Assembly (NCBI GenBank): GCA_017539865.1
Contig: JAFYCE010000062.1
Coordinates: forward strand, 1-53,950
DNA length: 53,950 nucleotides
Direction: 5' to 3'
Source of the DNA: Alphaproteobacteria bacterium
Lineage (GTDB): Bacteria; Pseudomonadota; Alphaproteobacteria; CAAGCB01; CAG-977
Positions within the stretch are counted from its first letter, which is position 1. The number at the start of each line of letters is the position of its first letter. The translations under genes were made by a program, and so were the position numbers. The notes under the pieces are model-generated. The model did not search any database. It was given only the letters and a program-made list of their open reading frames with translations, and had not been told where the DNA came from. Of this stretch, positions 44,002 through 51,884 are shown one piece after another.

Positions 44002-46095
44002 TTAAACAACGCTGAACAGCAGGTCGGAATACGTCGGGAACGGCCAGTATTCTCTGGCAGTCAAGACTTCCGCCATATCGCACGCCGTACGCAATTCCGC
44101 CATTTTTCCGATGACGTTGTCGCGGACGGCATAGGATTTTTCAAAAACGTCAGTAATCATATCGACGCTTTTAACGGCTTGTTCCAATTCGCCGGCGGCT
44201 TTAATGGCTCTGACGGTCAGATCGGACAGTTTTGAAATCGTTTCCGTTTCAAAGGAAGCTTCGGCAATCGGACAGACTTTGTGTTTAACGTCCGCCGTTT
44301 CCGCCAGTTTTCCGATGTATTTTTCGATGGCCGGCAAAATTTCGCGGCGGGACATTTCAAGCATGGTGTTTGCTTCGATCAAAACGGTTTTCACATAGTT
44401 TTCCAAAATGATCTCGCAGCGCGAAGCCAATTCGGCTCGACTGAAAACGCCTTGTTTCATCAGCATGGAAGCGTTCTTTTCATCTAGCGATCTCGGCATG
44501 CAGTCCGGCGTCGTCTTCAAATTGGAAAGGCCGCGCTTTTCGGCTTCTTTAATCCACGATTCATCATAACCGTTTCCATCGAATAAAATGCGTTTGTGGT
44601 TTGTGATTGCGGTTTTCAACAAATCTTTCAACGCTGTTTTGAAATCCGTTGCGTTTTCCAGAACGTCGGCGTATTCGGACAACGTTTCCGCAACCGCCGC
44701 GTTCAGCATGATGTTAGCGCAGGCGATGCTGTTTGACGACCCGAGCATACGGAATTCAAACTTGTTGCCCGTAAAAGCGAACGGGGAAGTCCGGTTGCGG
44801 TCGGTGGTATCGCGCAGGAACTTCGGCAGAGCCGGAACGCCGAACATCATTTCCGTTTTCTTGACGCCGTCAAAGGAGGTGCCGTTTTCGATCGCGTTCA
44901 AGACTCCGGTCAGTTCTTCGCCCAAAAAGATGGAAACGATGGCGGGAGGTGCTTCATTCGCGCCCAGACGGTGGTCGTTGCCTGCTGAAGCGACGGAGGA
45001 TCTCAGCAGATCCTGATAGGTGTCGACGGATTGAATGATCGCGCAAAGGAACAGCAGGAAGCGTGCGTTTTCCGCCGGTGTTTCCCCCGGTTTCAGCAGA
45101 TTGTCGCCGCCGTCGGTCGCCAAAGACCAGTTGTTGTGCTTACCGCTACCATTAACGCCCGCGAACGGTTTTTCGTGCAGCAGGCAAACCAATCCGTGCC
45201 GCAAGGCGACTTTTTGCATCAATTCCATCGTCAGCTGATTGTGATCCGTTGCAATGTTGGCGGTTACAAATATCGGCGCCATTTCGTGCTGCGACGGGGC
45301 GACTTCGTTATGTTCGGTTTTGGCCAGAATGCCCGCTTTCCACAATTCTTCGTTCAAATCGGCCATAAATTCGGCGACACGGGGTTTGATGGAACCGAAA
45401 TAGTGGTCTTCCAATTCCTGCCCTTTCGGCGGTTTTGCGCCGAACAGCGTGCGTCCGGTAAAGATCAGGTCTTTGCGTTTTTTGAACAGTTCGCGATCGA
45501 TCAGAAAATATTCCTGTTCCGGACCGACACAGGGAACGACGCGCTTTGTTGCTTGGTCGCCGAACAGGCGCAGGATCCTCAACGCTTGCGTATTCAGAGC
45601 CTCCATCGAACGGAGCAGAGGCGTCTTCTTGTCCAGAACCGAACCGTCATAAGAACAGAAGGCGGTCGGAATGCACAAAGTTTTGTCTTTTATGAAAGCG
45701 AAGGAAGTCGGATCCCACGCCGTATAGCCGCGCGCTTCGAACGTGGCGCGCAGGCCGCCGGACGGAAAAGAGGAAGCGTCGGGTTCGCCGTGAATCAGTT
45801 CTTTTCCGGAAAATTCCATAATGATACCGCCGTCGGGAGACGGAGAAATGAAGCTGTCGTGTTTTTCCGCTGTCAGTCCGGTCATCGGTTGAAACCAATG
45901 GGTGAAGTGGGTCGCCCCTTTCGAGATCGCCCAGTTTTTCATCGCGTTGGCAACGGGGTTCGCAACGGAAATATCCAAAGGCGCGCCTTCGTCGATCGTT
46001 TTTTTCAGGGAACGGTAAACGTTCGCATCCAGTGACGCTTTCATTGCGCGTTCGTTAAAAACCATGCTGCCGAACAGTTCGGGAATACTCTCCAT
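44002..46095 (-). CDS. glnN: Glutamine synthetase type III
   Basis: This 697-aa enzyme of the large dodecameric GSIII type makes glutamine from glutamate, ammonia and ATP. Typical wording includes [70 protein letters not shown] and [17 protein letters not shown] is common in Bacteroidetes, Clostridia and cyanobacteria and less usual in alphaproteobacteria. ATG 46095 follows CGGAG. The leader holds an intrinsic terminator and an alternative hairpin that could be an ANTAR target, so control by antitermination is likely. It is divergent from glnA. Confidence 0.96.
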   Translation of the reverse strand: MESIPELFGSMVFNERAMKASLDANVYRSLKKTIDEGAPLDISVANPVANAMKNWAISKGATHFTHWFQPMTGLTAEKHDSFISPSPDGGIIMEFSGKELIHGEPDASSFPSGGLRATFEARGYTAWDPTSFAFIKDKTLCIPTAFCSYDGSVLDKKTPLLRSMEALNTQALRILRLFGDQATKRVVPCVGPEQEYFLIDRELFKKRKDLIFTGRTLFGAKPPKGQELEDHYFGSIKPRVAEFMADLNEELWKAGILAKTEHNEVAPSQHEMAPIFVTANIATDHNQLTMELMQKVALRHGLVCLLHEKPFAGVNGSGKHNNWSLATDGGDNLLKPGETPAENARFLLFLCAIIQSVDTYQDLLRSSVASAGNDHRLGANEAPPAIVSIFLGEELTGVLNAIENGTSFDGVKKTEMMFGVPALPKFLRDTTDRNRTSPFAFTGNKFEFRMLGSSNSIACANIMLNAAVAETLSEYADVLENATDFKTALKDLLKTAITNHKRILFDGNGYDESWIKEAEKRGLSNLKTTPDCMPRSLDEKNASMLMKQGVFSRAELASRCEIILENYVKTVLIEANTMLEMSRREILPAIEKYIGKLAETADVKHKVCPIAEASFETETISKLSDLTVRAIKAAGELEQAVKSVDMITDVFEKSYAVRDNVIGKMAELRTACDMAEVLTAREYWPFPTYSDLLFSVV

Positions 46096-46119
46096 TTTTT
46101 TTCTCCGTAAAAAAAGCAC

Positions 46120-46157
46120 AAAAAAAGACGTATCGAAGGAAAAACCTTCGAGACGCC
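46120..46157 (-). terminator. Attenuator in the glnN leader
   Basis: On the minus strand GGCGTCTCGAAGG pairs with CCTTCGATACGTC (13 positions, one mismatch, one G-T) around a T5 loop, followed by seven T residues. The T-run ends 24 nt upstream of the glnN ATG. No other minus-strand gene precedes it, so it can only act on the glnN transcript itself. Confidence 0.85.
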
Positions 46158-46165
46158 TTTGTCTC
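46150..46165 (-). promoter_or_regulatory. Candidate ANTAR-binding hairpin of glnN (hexaloop AAAGGC)
   Basis: The minus strand reads GAGAC-AAAGGC-GTCTC, a 5-bp stem extendable by a G-T and an A-T pair. Its hexaloop has A at position 1 and G at position 4, the rule known for ANTAR RNA targets. Its 3' arm is part of the 5' arm of the attenuator, so the two structures exclude each other. Confidence 0.6.
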
Positions 46166-46176
46166 AACAGAGCAGA

Positions 46177-46205
46177 GTATTATCCCTTTGAAAAAAAGAT
46201 TGCAA
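46177..46205 (-). promoter_or_regulatory. glnN promoter
   Basis: The minus strand has TTGCAA (46205-46200), a 17-bp spacer and TAATAC (46182-46177). The transcript would start near 46170, a few bases before the ANTAR-type hairpin. Confidence 0.55.
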
Positions 46206-46229
46206 GGATTTTTTTTCGGGTGGTATAAA
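46200..46229 (+). promoter_or_regulatory. glnA promoter, sharing its -35 box with glnN
   Basis: The plus strand has TTGCAA (46200-46205), an 18-bp spacer and TATAAA (46224-46229). TTGCAA is self-complementary, so the same six bases can be the -35 box of both divergent promoters. Confidence 0.5.
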
Positions 46230-46238
46230 GAAAACAGA

Positions 46239-46252
46239 GAACAATGGCGTTC
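46239..46252 (+). promoter_or_regulatory. Candidate ANTAR-binding hairpin of glnA (hexaloop AATGGC)
   Basis: GAAC-AATGGC-GTTC is a 4-bp stem whose hexaloop has A1 and G4 and differs from the glnN loop at one position. Its 3' arm (46249-46252) lies within the 5' arm of the following attenuator. Confidence 0.55.
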
Positions 46253-46297
46253 ACCCGACGGGAAATGTATGTTTTCCGCGGATGGGCGTTTTTTTTT
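46248..46297 (+). terminator. Attenuator in the glnA leader
   Basis: The outer stem (46248-46257 with 46279-46288; one mismatch, two G-T) stacks on an inner 7-bp stem (46259-46265 with 46272-46278) with a 6-nt loop and one bulged A. Nine T residues follow (46289-46297). The glnA ATG lies 20 nt further on. The structure is an intrinsic terminator inside the leader. Confidence 0.8.
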
Positions 46298-46317
46298 GCA
46301 AGAAACGGAGAACGGCT

Positions 46318-47526
46318 ATGAAATATACGGTGGAAGACGTCAAAAACTATATTCGCGAAGAGGACGTGAAATTCATCCGTCTGGCGTTTTGCGATGTTTA
46401 CGGCACACAAAAGAACATATCCGTCATGCCCGATGAAATCGACCGCGCTTTTACGACCGGCATCGCGTTTGACGCTTCGGCCGTCAAAGGATTCGGCGAT
46501 GAGGCTCATTCGGATTTGTTTCTTAGTCCCGATCCGGCGACTTTGGCCGTTTTTCCGTGGCGTCCCGAACACGGCCGCGTTGTCCGTATGTTCTGCTCAA
46601 TCAAACGTCCGGACGGCAGTCTTTTTGAAAACGACACGCGCTCCATTCTGCAAAAAGCCGTTAAAACGGCGGAGGAAAAGGGCGTTTCCTTTTCTTTCGG
46701 CGCGGAAATGGAATTTTTTCTTTACCTGTGCGACGAAAACGGCGAACCGACTCAAATCCCCTATGACAAAGCGGGATATATGGATATCGCCCCCAAAGAC
46801 AAAGGCGAAAACGTCCGCCGCGAGATTTGCCTGACACTGGAACAGATGGGCTTTCATCCGGAAGCCTCCCATCATGAGGAAGGGCCGGGGCAGAACGAAA
46901 TCGATTTCCGTTATTCCGATCCGTTAGGCGCGGCGGACGACACGATCACTTTCCGCAGTGTCGTCAGAACGATCGCCGCCAGAAACGGGCTATACGCCGA
47001 TTTTTCGCCCAAGCCGCTGACCGACAAACCGGGAAACGGATTCCATATCAACTTTTCGGCTCAAAAAACGGACGGAACGGATGTGACGACTTTCGCCGCC
47101 GCCGGTGTTCTGGATAAATCCGCCGCAATGACGCTTTTTTTGAATCCGTCCGAAAATTCTTACGCCCGTTTCGGAAAAAGCAAAGCGCCGCGTTATATCG
47201 CGTGGTCGGAACAAAACCGCTCGCCGCTGATCCGGATTCCGGCGGCGCAAGGAGAATACCGCCGCGCCGAACTGCGTTCGCCCGATTCCGAAACAAATCC
47301 GTATGTGGCGTTTGCGTTGATGATCCATGCGGGACTGGAGGGAATCGAAAACAAAATGATTTTACCGCCGCCCGCCGGTTTCAACCTGTTCACCGCAACG
47401 CCCGAACAACTGGAACGTTTTGCCGTACTGCCGCAATCGCTTTCAGAAGCCCGTCAAACGGCGGTTTCGTCGGATTTCATTAAAGCAACTCTGCCGGCTT
47501 CTCTGACGGATTCGTATTTGTTGTAA
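46318..47526 (+). CDS. glnA: Glutamine synthetase type I, Firmicutes-like, short C-terminus
   Basis: This 402-aa GSI has the wording of the GSI-alpha group of Firmicutes: VEDVKNYIREEDVKFIRLAFCDVYG, FPWRPEHGRVVRM, GAEMEFFLY, GPGQNEIDF, NGFHINFSAQ, NRSPLIRIP, RRAELRSPDSETNPYVAFALMIHAGLEG. Catalytic and metal-binding positions look intact. At 402 residues it is about 40 shorter than typical members, ending soon after the LSEA segment, and has no adenylylation loop. CGGAG precedes ATG 46318. It is followed 10 bp later by an ANTAR regulator, as in clostridial glnA-nitR loci. Its leader carries an attenuator. Confidence 0.95.
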   Translation: MKYTVEDVKNYIREEDVKFIRLAFCDVYGTQKNISVMPDEIDRAFTTGIAFDASAVKGFGDEAHSDLFLSPDPATLAVFPWRPEHGRVVRMFCSIKRPDGSLFENDTRSILQKAVKTAEEKGVSFSFGAEMEFFLYLCDENGEPTQIPYDKAGYMDIAPKDKGENVRREICLTLEQMGFHPEASHHEEGPGQNEIDFRYSDPLGAADDTITFRSVVRTIAARNGLYADFSPKPLTDKPGNGFHINFSAQKTDGTDVTTFAAAGVLDKSAAMTLFLNPSENSYARFGKSKAPRYIAWSEQNRSPLIRIPAAQGEYRRAELRSPDSETNPYVAFALMIHAGLEGIENKMILPPPAGFNLFTATPEQLERFAVLPQSLSEARQTAVSSDFIKATLPASLTDSYLL

Positions 47527-47536
47527 AGGAACATCT

Positions 47537-48118
47537 ATGCAGGCCGAACGCGTCTATTCCGTGCTGATCGTTTCCGCGAATGATAAATTTGCGGACGCTT
47601 TCCGCGCGCGTTTGGATTCCGTTCTTTTCCCCGACATATCCGTTGTTTCGAATGAAGCGGCGGCGAAACGCGCCGTTTTGGATAAAACGTTCGATATCGT
47701 CCTGATAAATTGTCCTTTGCCGGACGCGTTCGGCGACGAATTGGCCGCCGACCTTTGCAGGAAATCGCAGTCTGCCGCGGCGTTATGTGTCAACGCTTCG
47801 ATTTACGACGAAGTCTTTGCCAAAGTGTATTCTTCCGGTGTGTTTGTGCTGAAAAAACCCCTGACGACGGAAATGATCGATCAGGCGGTCGATTGGCTTC
47901 GCACCGTGCGCGAGCGTCTGCGGAAAAATCAGGAAAAGAATGTCAGCCTGCAGGAAAAGATGGAGGAGATCCGCTTGGTCAACCGTGCTAAATGGCTGTT
48001 GATCGATAAATTGAAAATGACCGAAAGCGACGCTCACCGCTTTATTGAAAAGCAGGCGATGAATCTGGGAATCACCAAAAAGGAAATGGCTGATAAAGTC
48101 ATTCGGTCATACGGTTGA
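47537..48118 (+). CDS. ANTAR-domain antiterminator with pseudo-receiver
   Basis: This 193-aa protein has an N-terminal receiver-like domain (about 5-125), a coiled coil (about 122-150) and a C-terminal ANTAR RNA-binding domain (EEIRLVNRAKWLLIDKLKMTESDAHRFIEKQAMNLGITKKEMADKVI). The receiver lacks the phospho-acceptor: the position is Asn58 in LINCPLPD. The acidic pair is replaced in LIVSAND, so it is unlikely to be controlled by phosphorylation. I recall closely worded proteins beside glnA in Clostridia. ANTAR proteins bind hexaloop hairpins and prevent terminator formation; both glutamine synthetase leaders in this locus carry such candidates. AAAGGA precedes the ATG; glnA lies upstream and nadE 13 bp downstream. 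Confidence 0.93.
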   Translation: MQAERVYSVLIVSANDKFADAFRARLDSVLFPDISVVSNEAAAKRAVLDKTFDIVLINCPLPDAFGDELAADLCRKSQSAAALCVNASIYDEVFAKVYSSGVFVLKKPLTTEMIDQAVDWLRTVRERLRKNQEKNVSLQEKMEEIRLVNRAKWLLIDKLKMTESDAHRFIEKQAMNLGITKKEMADKVIRSYG

Positions 48119-48131
48119 AAGGAATGAAAAA

Positions 48132-50036
48132 ATGAAAGACGGTTTTATCAAAGTTGCGGCCGTTACGCCGGAAGTCAAAGTCGCCGACGTCGATTACAAC
48201 AGCCAAACCGTTTGTTCTTATATGGAACAAATCGCGCGGGAAAAAATCAAAGTCGCGGTGTTTCCGGAACTTTGCCTGACCGGCTATTCGTGCCAAGATC
48301 TTTTTTTGCAGGACAGCTTGTCGGAAACCGCGGAAAAAGCCCTTTTGACCGTTGCCAAAAAAAGCGAAAAAATCGACGGCTTGTTTTTTATCGGTTTGCC
48401 GTTGGTCGTTGACGGAAAGCTTTATAATACGGCGGCGGCCGTCAGCCGCGGAAAAATCCTCGGCATTGTTCCGAAAATCCATTTGCCGAACTACAATGAA
48501 TTTTACGAAGCCCGCCATTTCCATTCCGGCAGGAACTTGGATACGGCCGTTCAAATCGGCGGCCGAACTGTTCCGGTCAAAAGCAAGCTGATGTTTTGTT
48601 GTAAAGAAATGCCGTCCCTTAGGATTGCGGCGGAATTGTGCGAAGATTTATGGACGCCGGAGCCTCCGAGCATTGCTCATTGCTTGGCGGGGGCGACGGT
48701 GATCGCAAACCTGTCGGCGTCGAACGAAATCACGGGAAAAAGCCGCTACCGCAGAGAGTTGGTCAAAGGGCAGTCGGCACGGCTGATTTGCGGCTATGTG
48801 TATGCTTCGGCCGGAAACGGCGAATCTACGCAGGATGTCGTTTATTCCGGACATGACATTATCGCCGAAAACGGAACCGTTCTGGCCGAATCGAAAGTCT
48901 TTTCCGAAGGGATTACGGCGGCGGAATTCGACCTGAAACGGCTGGAATCCGATCGCAGAAGAATGACGACTTATGAATCGGAACCGGATGACGACTATAC
49001 GAAAGAGACTTTTTCGCTTGAGGTTGCTGAAACGGAACTGCACCGTTTCATCGATCCGTATCCGTTTGTACCGTCCGATAAATCGGAAAGGGATGTCCGG
49101 TGCGACGAAATCATTTCCATTCAAGCCTCAGGATTGAAAAAACGCTTGGAGCATATCGGTTGTAAACGGGCCGTTATCGGCATTTCCGGCGGGTTGGATT
49201 CCACTCTGGCTTTGTTGGTGACGGCACGGGCTTTTGATTTGCTCGGGCTGGACAGGAAAGGAATTCTGGCCGTCACGATGCCCGGTTTCGGCACGACCGA
49301 CCGCACCTATAACAACGCCGTTTCCTTGATTCGCCGTCTCGGGGCGGAGTTTTCGGAAATCAATATCGCCAATGCGGTCACCGTTCACTTTGCGGATATC
49401 GGACACGACCCGCAGGTGCGCGATGTCACGTATGAAAATTCTCAAGCTCGGGAAAGAACGCAAATTCTGATGGATTTGGCCAATCAAAACAACGGAATCG
49501 TTATTGGAACGGGCGATTTGTCCGAACTGGCGTTAGGCTGGGCGACGTATTGCGGCGATCATATGTCCATGTATGCCGTCAACGCTTCCGTACCGAAAAC
49601 GCTGGTCAGACATTTGGTCGGATATTTTGCGGACACCTGCGGGGAAAAGGAACTTTCGGACACGTTGCGCGACATTCTGGACACGCCTGTATCTCCCGAG
49701 CTTCTGCCGGCGGAAAACGGAAAAATATCCCAAAAAACGGAAGATCTGGTCGGGCCTTACGAACTGCACGACTTTTTCCTGTATCATATGCTCAGAGGCG
49801 GCAGTACGCCTGACAAAATCCGCCGTCTGGCCGAAATCGCCTTTAAAGACAAGTATGCGGACGCCGTTATTCTGAAATGGGAAAAGACATTCTATCAACG
49901 CTTTTTCGCGCAACACTTCAAACGGAGCTGTCTGCCGGACGGCCCGAAAGTGGGATCGGTCGCATTGTCGCCCCGCGGAGATCTGCGGATGCCGACGGAC
50001 GCCTGCGCTTCGATCTGGTTGAAAGAATTGGATTGA
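48132..50036 (+). CDS. nadE: Glutamine-dependent NAD+ synthetase
   Basis: This 634-aa two-domain enzyme has an N-terminal nitrilase-type glutaminase with Glu (VFPELCLTGY), Lys (PKIHLPNYNEFYE) and catalytic Cys (AAELCEDLW). A C-terminal NAD synthase domain carries the PP-loop GISGGLDSTLAL. It amidates nicotinic acid adenine dinucleotide using glutamine nitrogen. The long two-domain form and wording recall Firmicutes and Actinobacteria. It follows the ANTAR gene by 13 bp with AAAGGA, so a glutamine user shares a transcript with glnA and its regulator. Confidence 0.96.
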   Translation: MKDGFIKVAAVTPEVKVADVDYNSQTVCSYMEQIAREKIKVAVFPELCLTGYSCQDLFLQDSLSETAEKALLTVAKKSEKIDGLFFIGLPLVVDGKLYNTAAAVSRGKILGIVPKIHLPNYNEFYEARHFHSGRNLDTAVQIGGRTVPVKSKLMFCCKEMPSLRIAAELCEDLWTPEPPSIAHCLAGATVIANLSASNEITGKSRYRRELVKGQSARLICGYVYASAGNGESTQDVVYSGHDIIAENGTVLAESKVFSEGITAAEFDLKRLESDRRRMTTYESEPDDDYTKETFSLEVAETELHRFIDPYPFVPSDKSERDVRCDEIISIQASGLKKRLEHIGCKRAVIGISGGLDSTLALLVTARAFDLLGLDRKGILAVTMPGFGTTDRTYNNAVSLIRRLGAEFSEINIANAVTVHFADIGHDPQVRDVTYENSQARERTQILMDLANQNNGIVIGTGDLSELALGWATYCGDHMSMYAVNASVPKTLVRHLVGYFADTCGEKELSDTLRDILDTPVSPELLPAENGKISQKTEDLVGPYELHDFFLYHMLRGGSTPDKIRRLAEIAFKDKYADAVILKWEKTFYQRFFAQHFKRSCLPDGPKVGSVALSPRGDLRMPTDACASIWLKELD

Positions 50037-50181
50037 CTGGGAACTGTCATTCATTTTTCTTTTATTTTTCAATAAGTTGTCGGATTTTAAGTTTCATTCT
50101 TGCCAATCTGGTTTTAACAAGGTTTATTTGCGCGATGCTGCCGTAAAAAGGAAGACGCGAAAAAATTTTTTTCAAAAAAGC

Positions 50182-50210
50182 TTGACAAAAAAATAAAAAA
50201 TAACGATATT
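50182..50210 (+). promoter_or_regulatory. Sigma-70-type promoter of the 391-aa gene
   Basis: TTGACA (50182-50187), a 17-bp A-rich spacer and GATATT (50205-50210) lie in a very AT-rich tract, upstream of an eight-G ribosome binding region (50239-50246). Confidence 0.65.
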
Positions 50211-50251
50211 TACAGTTGCATTTACTTTTTAAAATACAGGGGGGGGTAGAA

Positions 50252-51427
50252 ATGTCGTTCCTTGCAAAAATTTTCGGTAAGAAAAAATCACATACGGAAG
50301 AAAACAAACAGGGGCAATCTGCTGTAACAAATGTTTCCGTAAAGAATCCCGAAGAACGCACTCGTGAGGATTTGGAACGGGATCTGGCTGTCATAACACA
50401 GAAAGATCCTGAAACGGGCGCGCTGATAACCCGTGCCCCCGGAAAAAAAGAGAAATCATATTTAAAACAAACACTTGATTTCATCGAAAAGGTTTCCGGC
50501 GGCAAGGAAATGTTGGACGATATAGCCAAAAAGGGATACAGAATCGTTTTCAGCGAAAAGAAAAATGATGAAAGCAAGGAAAGTTATAGAACCGACAAGG
50601 ACTGGTACAGCCGGTCAGCGATCATGCTTTCCTTGGACAGCCATAAAACGACGCAGGGATTGGCACTTTCCTGCATGCATTTTTTAGGATGTATAAAGCA
50701 GAATGAACAGCTCAAGGCGGCCGGAATAGTGGAAAAGGATTTGAATATGGCCGACCAAATCAGACTGGATCGCGCGCGAACTGTCGCCCGATACGCTCTG
50801 GAAGCGGAACTGGTCGTTCAAATGTCGAAAATCGAACCGAATGATGAAGGCGGGCTGAGCTTGACCCTTCCCTACGGCTTGAAGCAGGTTTTTGCCATAC
50901 ATCCGCCCATAAAAGCGTATGCTCAAGAAATGCTGAACACCGCCGGCGACAGAGGCAAATCCGTTGAAAAAGTGGCGGATTCGTTTTGCGAAGCAACCCA
51001 TGACGTGAAATATTATCGCGACGCCTATGAACAAACATATATCCGGAACATCATAAACGGATTAAACAATTCTCCGGATAACCGGACGGCTCTGCAAAAA
51101 TCGCTGACACCGGAAGAAATGGTGAAGGTCAGCTTTGTCAAACTGTTTCAGAAAAACGTTTCACCCGATTTTCTGAAATCGGAAGAGATGAATTCCCTGT
51201 CCGAAAATGCGCTCAACAAGCTGCAGGCCATATCCGAAGAGTGCGAAAAGGCGGGAATTAAAGACAGATCTTTTAAACAGCTGCATCCGCATGATCTGCG
51301 ATTGTCATATAAAGAAATGAAAAAGCTGACTGCGGCACTGAAAAGAAATAAAAAAGAACAGTCTGCCGAAACGAAAAAACCGGCTAATGCCGCTTTTATG
51401 GCAAAAATCAAACAAGAGGGAAGATAA
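50252..51427 (+). CDS. Metallopeptidase-like family protein lacking HExxH
   Basis: This 391-aa protein is clearly related to the protein at 25273. NMADQIRLDRARTVARYALEAE matches NMADQLRLDRAKEAGAYVQESA. SLTPEEMVKVSF, then KNVSPDFLKSEEMNSLSENALNKLQ, matches SMSPEEMIQKC, then KAISPEIIKSKEANGLTDKAADKLR. Both start with a short MxFL...F segment. At the zinc site HEMTH is replaced by MHFLG in SCMHFLGCIKQ, so no zincin activity is expected. It lacks the hydrophobic C-terminus of the relative and ends in a Lys-rich tail. ATG 50252 is set by the upstream G-run. The role is unknown; it might be a regulatory or decoy paralogue. Confidence 0.87.
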   Translation: MSFLAKIFGKKKSHTEENKQGQSAVTNVSVKNPEERTREDLERDLAVITQKDPETGALITRAPGKKEKSYLKQTLDFIEKVSGGKEMLDDIAKKGYRIVFSEKKNDESKESYRTDKDWYSRSAIMLSLDSHKTTQGLALSCMHFLGCIKQNEQLKAAGIVEKDLNMADQIRLDRARTVARYALEAELVVQMSKIEPNDEGGLSLTLPYGLKQVFAIHPPIKAYAQEMLNTAGDRGKSVEKVADSFCEATHDVKYYRDAYEQTYIRNIINGLNNSPDNRTALQKSLTPEEMVKVSFVKLFQKNVSPDFLKSEEMNSLSENALNKLQAISEECEKAGIKDRSFKQLHPHDLRLSYKEMKKLTAALKRNKKEQSAETKKPANAAFMAKIKQEGR

Positions 51428-51732
51428 ATCTTTCTTCGGACAACGATCGCGAAGTTTCGGAAATATTTTTAACCGTTTGAAACAAAACGGAAAAAGAACG
51501 ATTTCAACTCTTCTCGATATTATCGGAAACAGCGGCGGATAACAGAAAAAAGTCCTTTGCCATCGGCAAATGCCTCGCAGGGTTCACCGGAAAGCGTTCG
51601 TATTACGAATTGCGTATCCTGCAAAAAAGCCGCCGGAATAAATGATTTCTCCGCTGACAAAAGAGCCGCTCGGTTGAGCGGCTCTTTCATCACTGTCCGG
51701 AGATGGTCTGTTTTTCCGATATGTTCAACAGT
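51428..51732. other. Non-coding spacer between the 391-aa gene and the autotransporter
   Basis: I see no credible gene here. It contains a 13-bp palindrome TTCGTA-T-TACGAA (51597-51609) and the terminator hairpin listed separately. Base composition is ordinary. Confidence 0.6.
51661..51686 (-). terminator. Terminator downstream of the autotransporter gene
   Basis: A perfect 11-bp stem AAGAGCCGCTC / GAGCGGCTCTT with a 4-nt loop is followed on the minus strand by TTTTG. It lies about 47 bp after the restored autotransporter stop at 51733. Confidence 0.75.
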
Positions 51733-51884
51733 TCAGAAATTATACCTGACATTGATCAAGCCCGTGTGATCGGTGTAGTGCGATTTAAACTTTCCTTCAT
51801 AGGACAAGCCGATGTCGGTGTTGCCGCCGACTTTGAACGACACGCCGGCACCCAATTCGACACCCCAGCGTTTCATGTTTTTGC
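51733..51884 (-). pseudogene. Out-of-frame C-terminal end of the autotransporter barrel
   Basis: In the -1 frame relative to the upstream reading frame, this stretch encodes KNMKRWGVELGAGVSF, then GGNTDIGLSYEGKF and finally HTGLINVRYNF followed by TGA at 51733-51735. The last strands and a terminal Phe are exactly what an autotransporter barrel needs for outer-membrane insertion. The main frame leaves this path at a run of five A residues (minus strand GCAAAAACATG). A sixth A would join the two. See the linked entry at 51873. Confidence 0.85.

Noticed and set aside
45031-46035. A 334-codon open frame opposite glnN
   Set aside because: It is antisense to glnN with no recognisable domain or start signal.
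46120-46297. Glutamine riboswitch as an explanation for the two attenuators
   Set aside because: The leaders are too short for the known glutamine aptamers and lack their conserved core, whereas the hexaloop hairpins fit ANTAR targets and an ANTAR gene is adjacent.
51557-51769. Short plus-strand open frame in the spacer before the autotransporter
   Set aside because: It has no binding site or similarity, and it runs through the terminator hairpin and into the autotransporter end.
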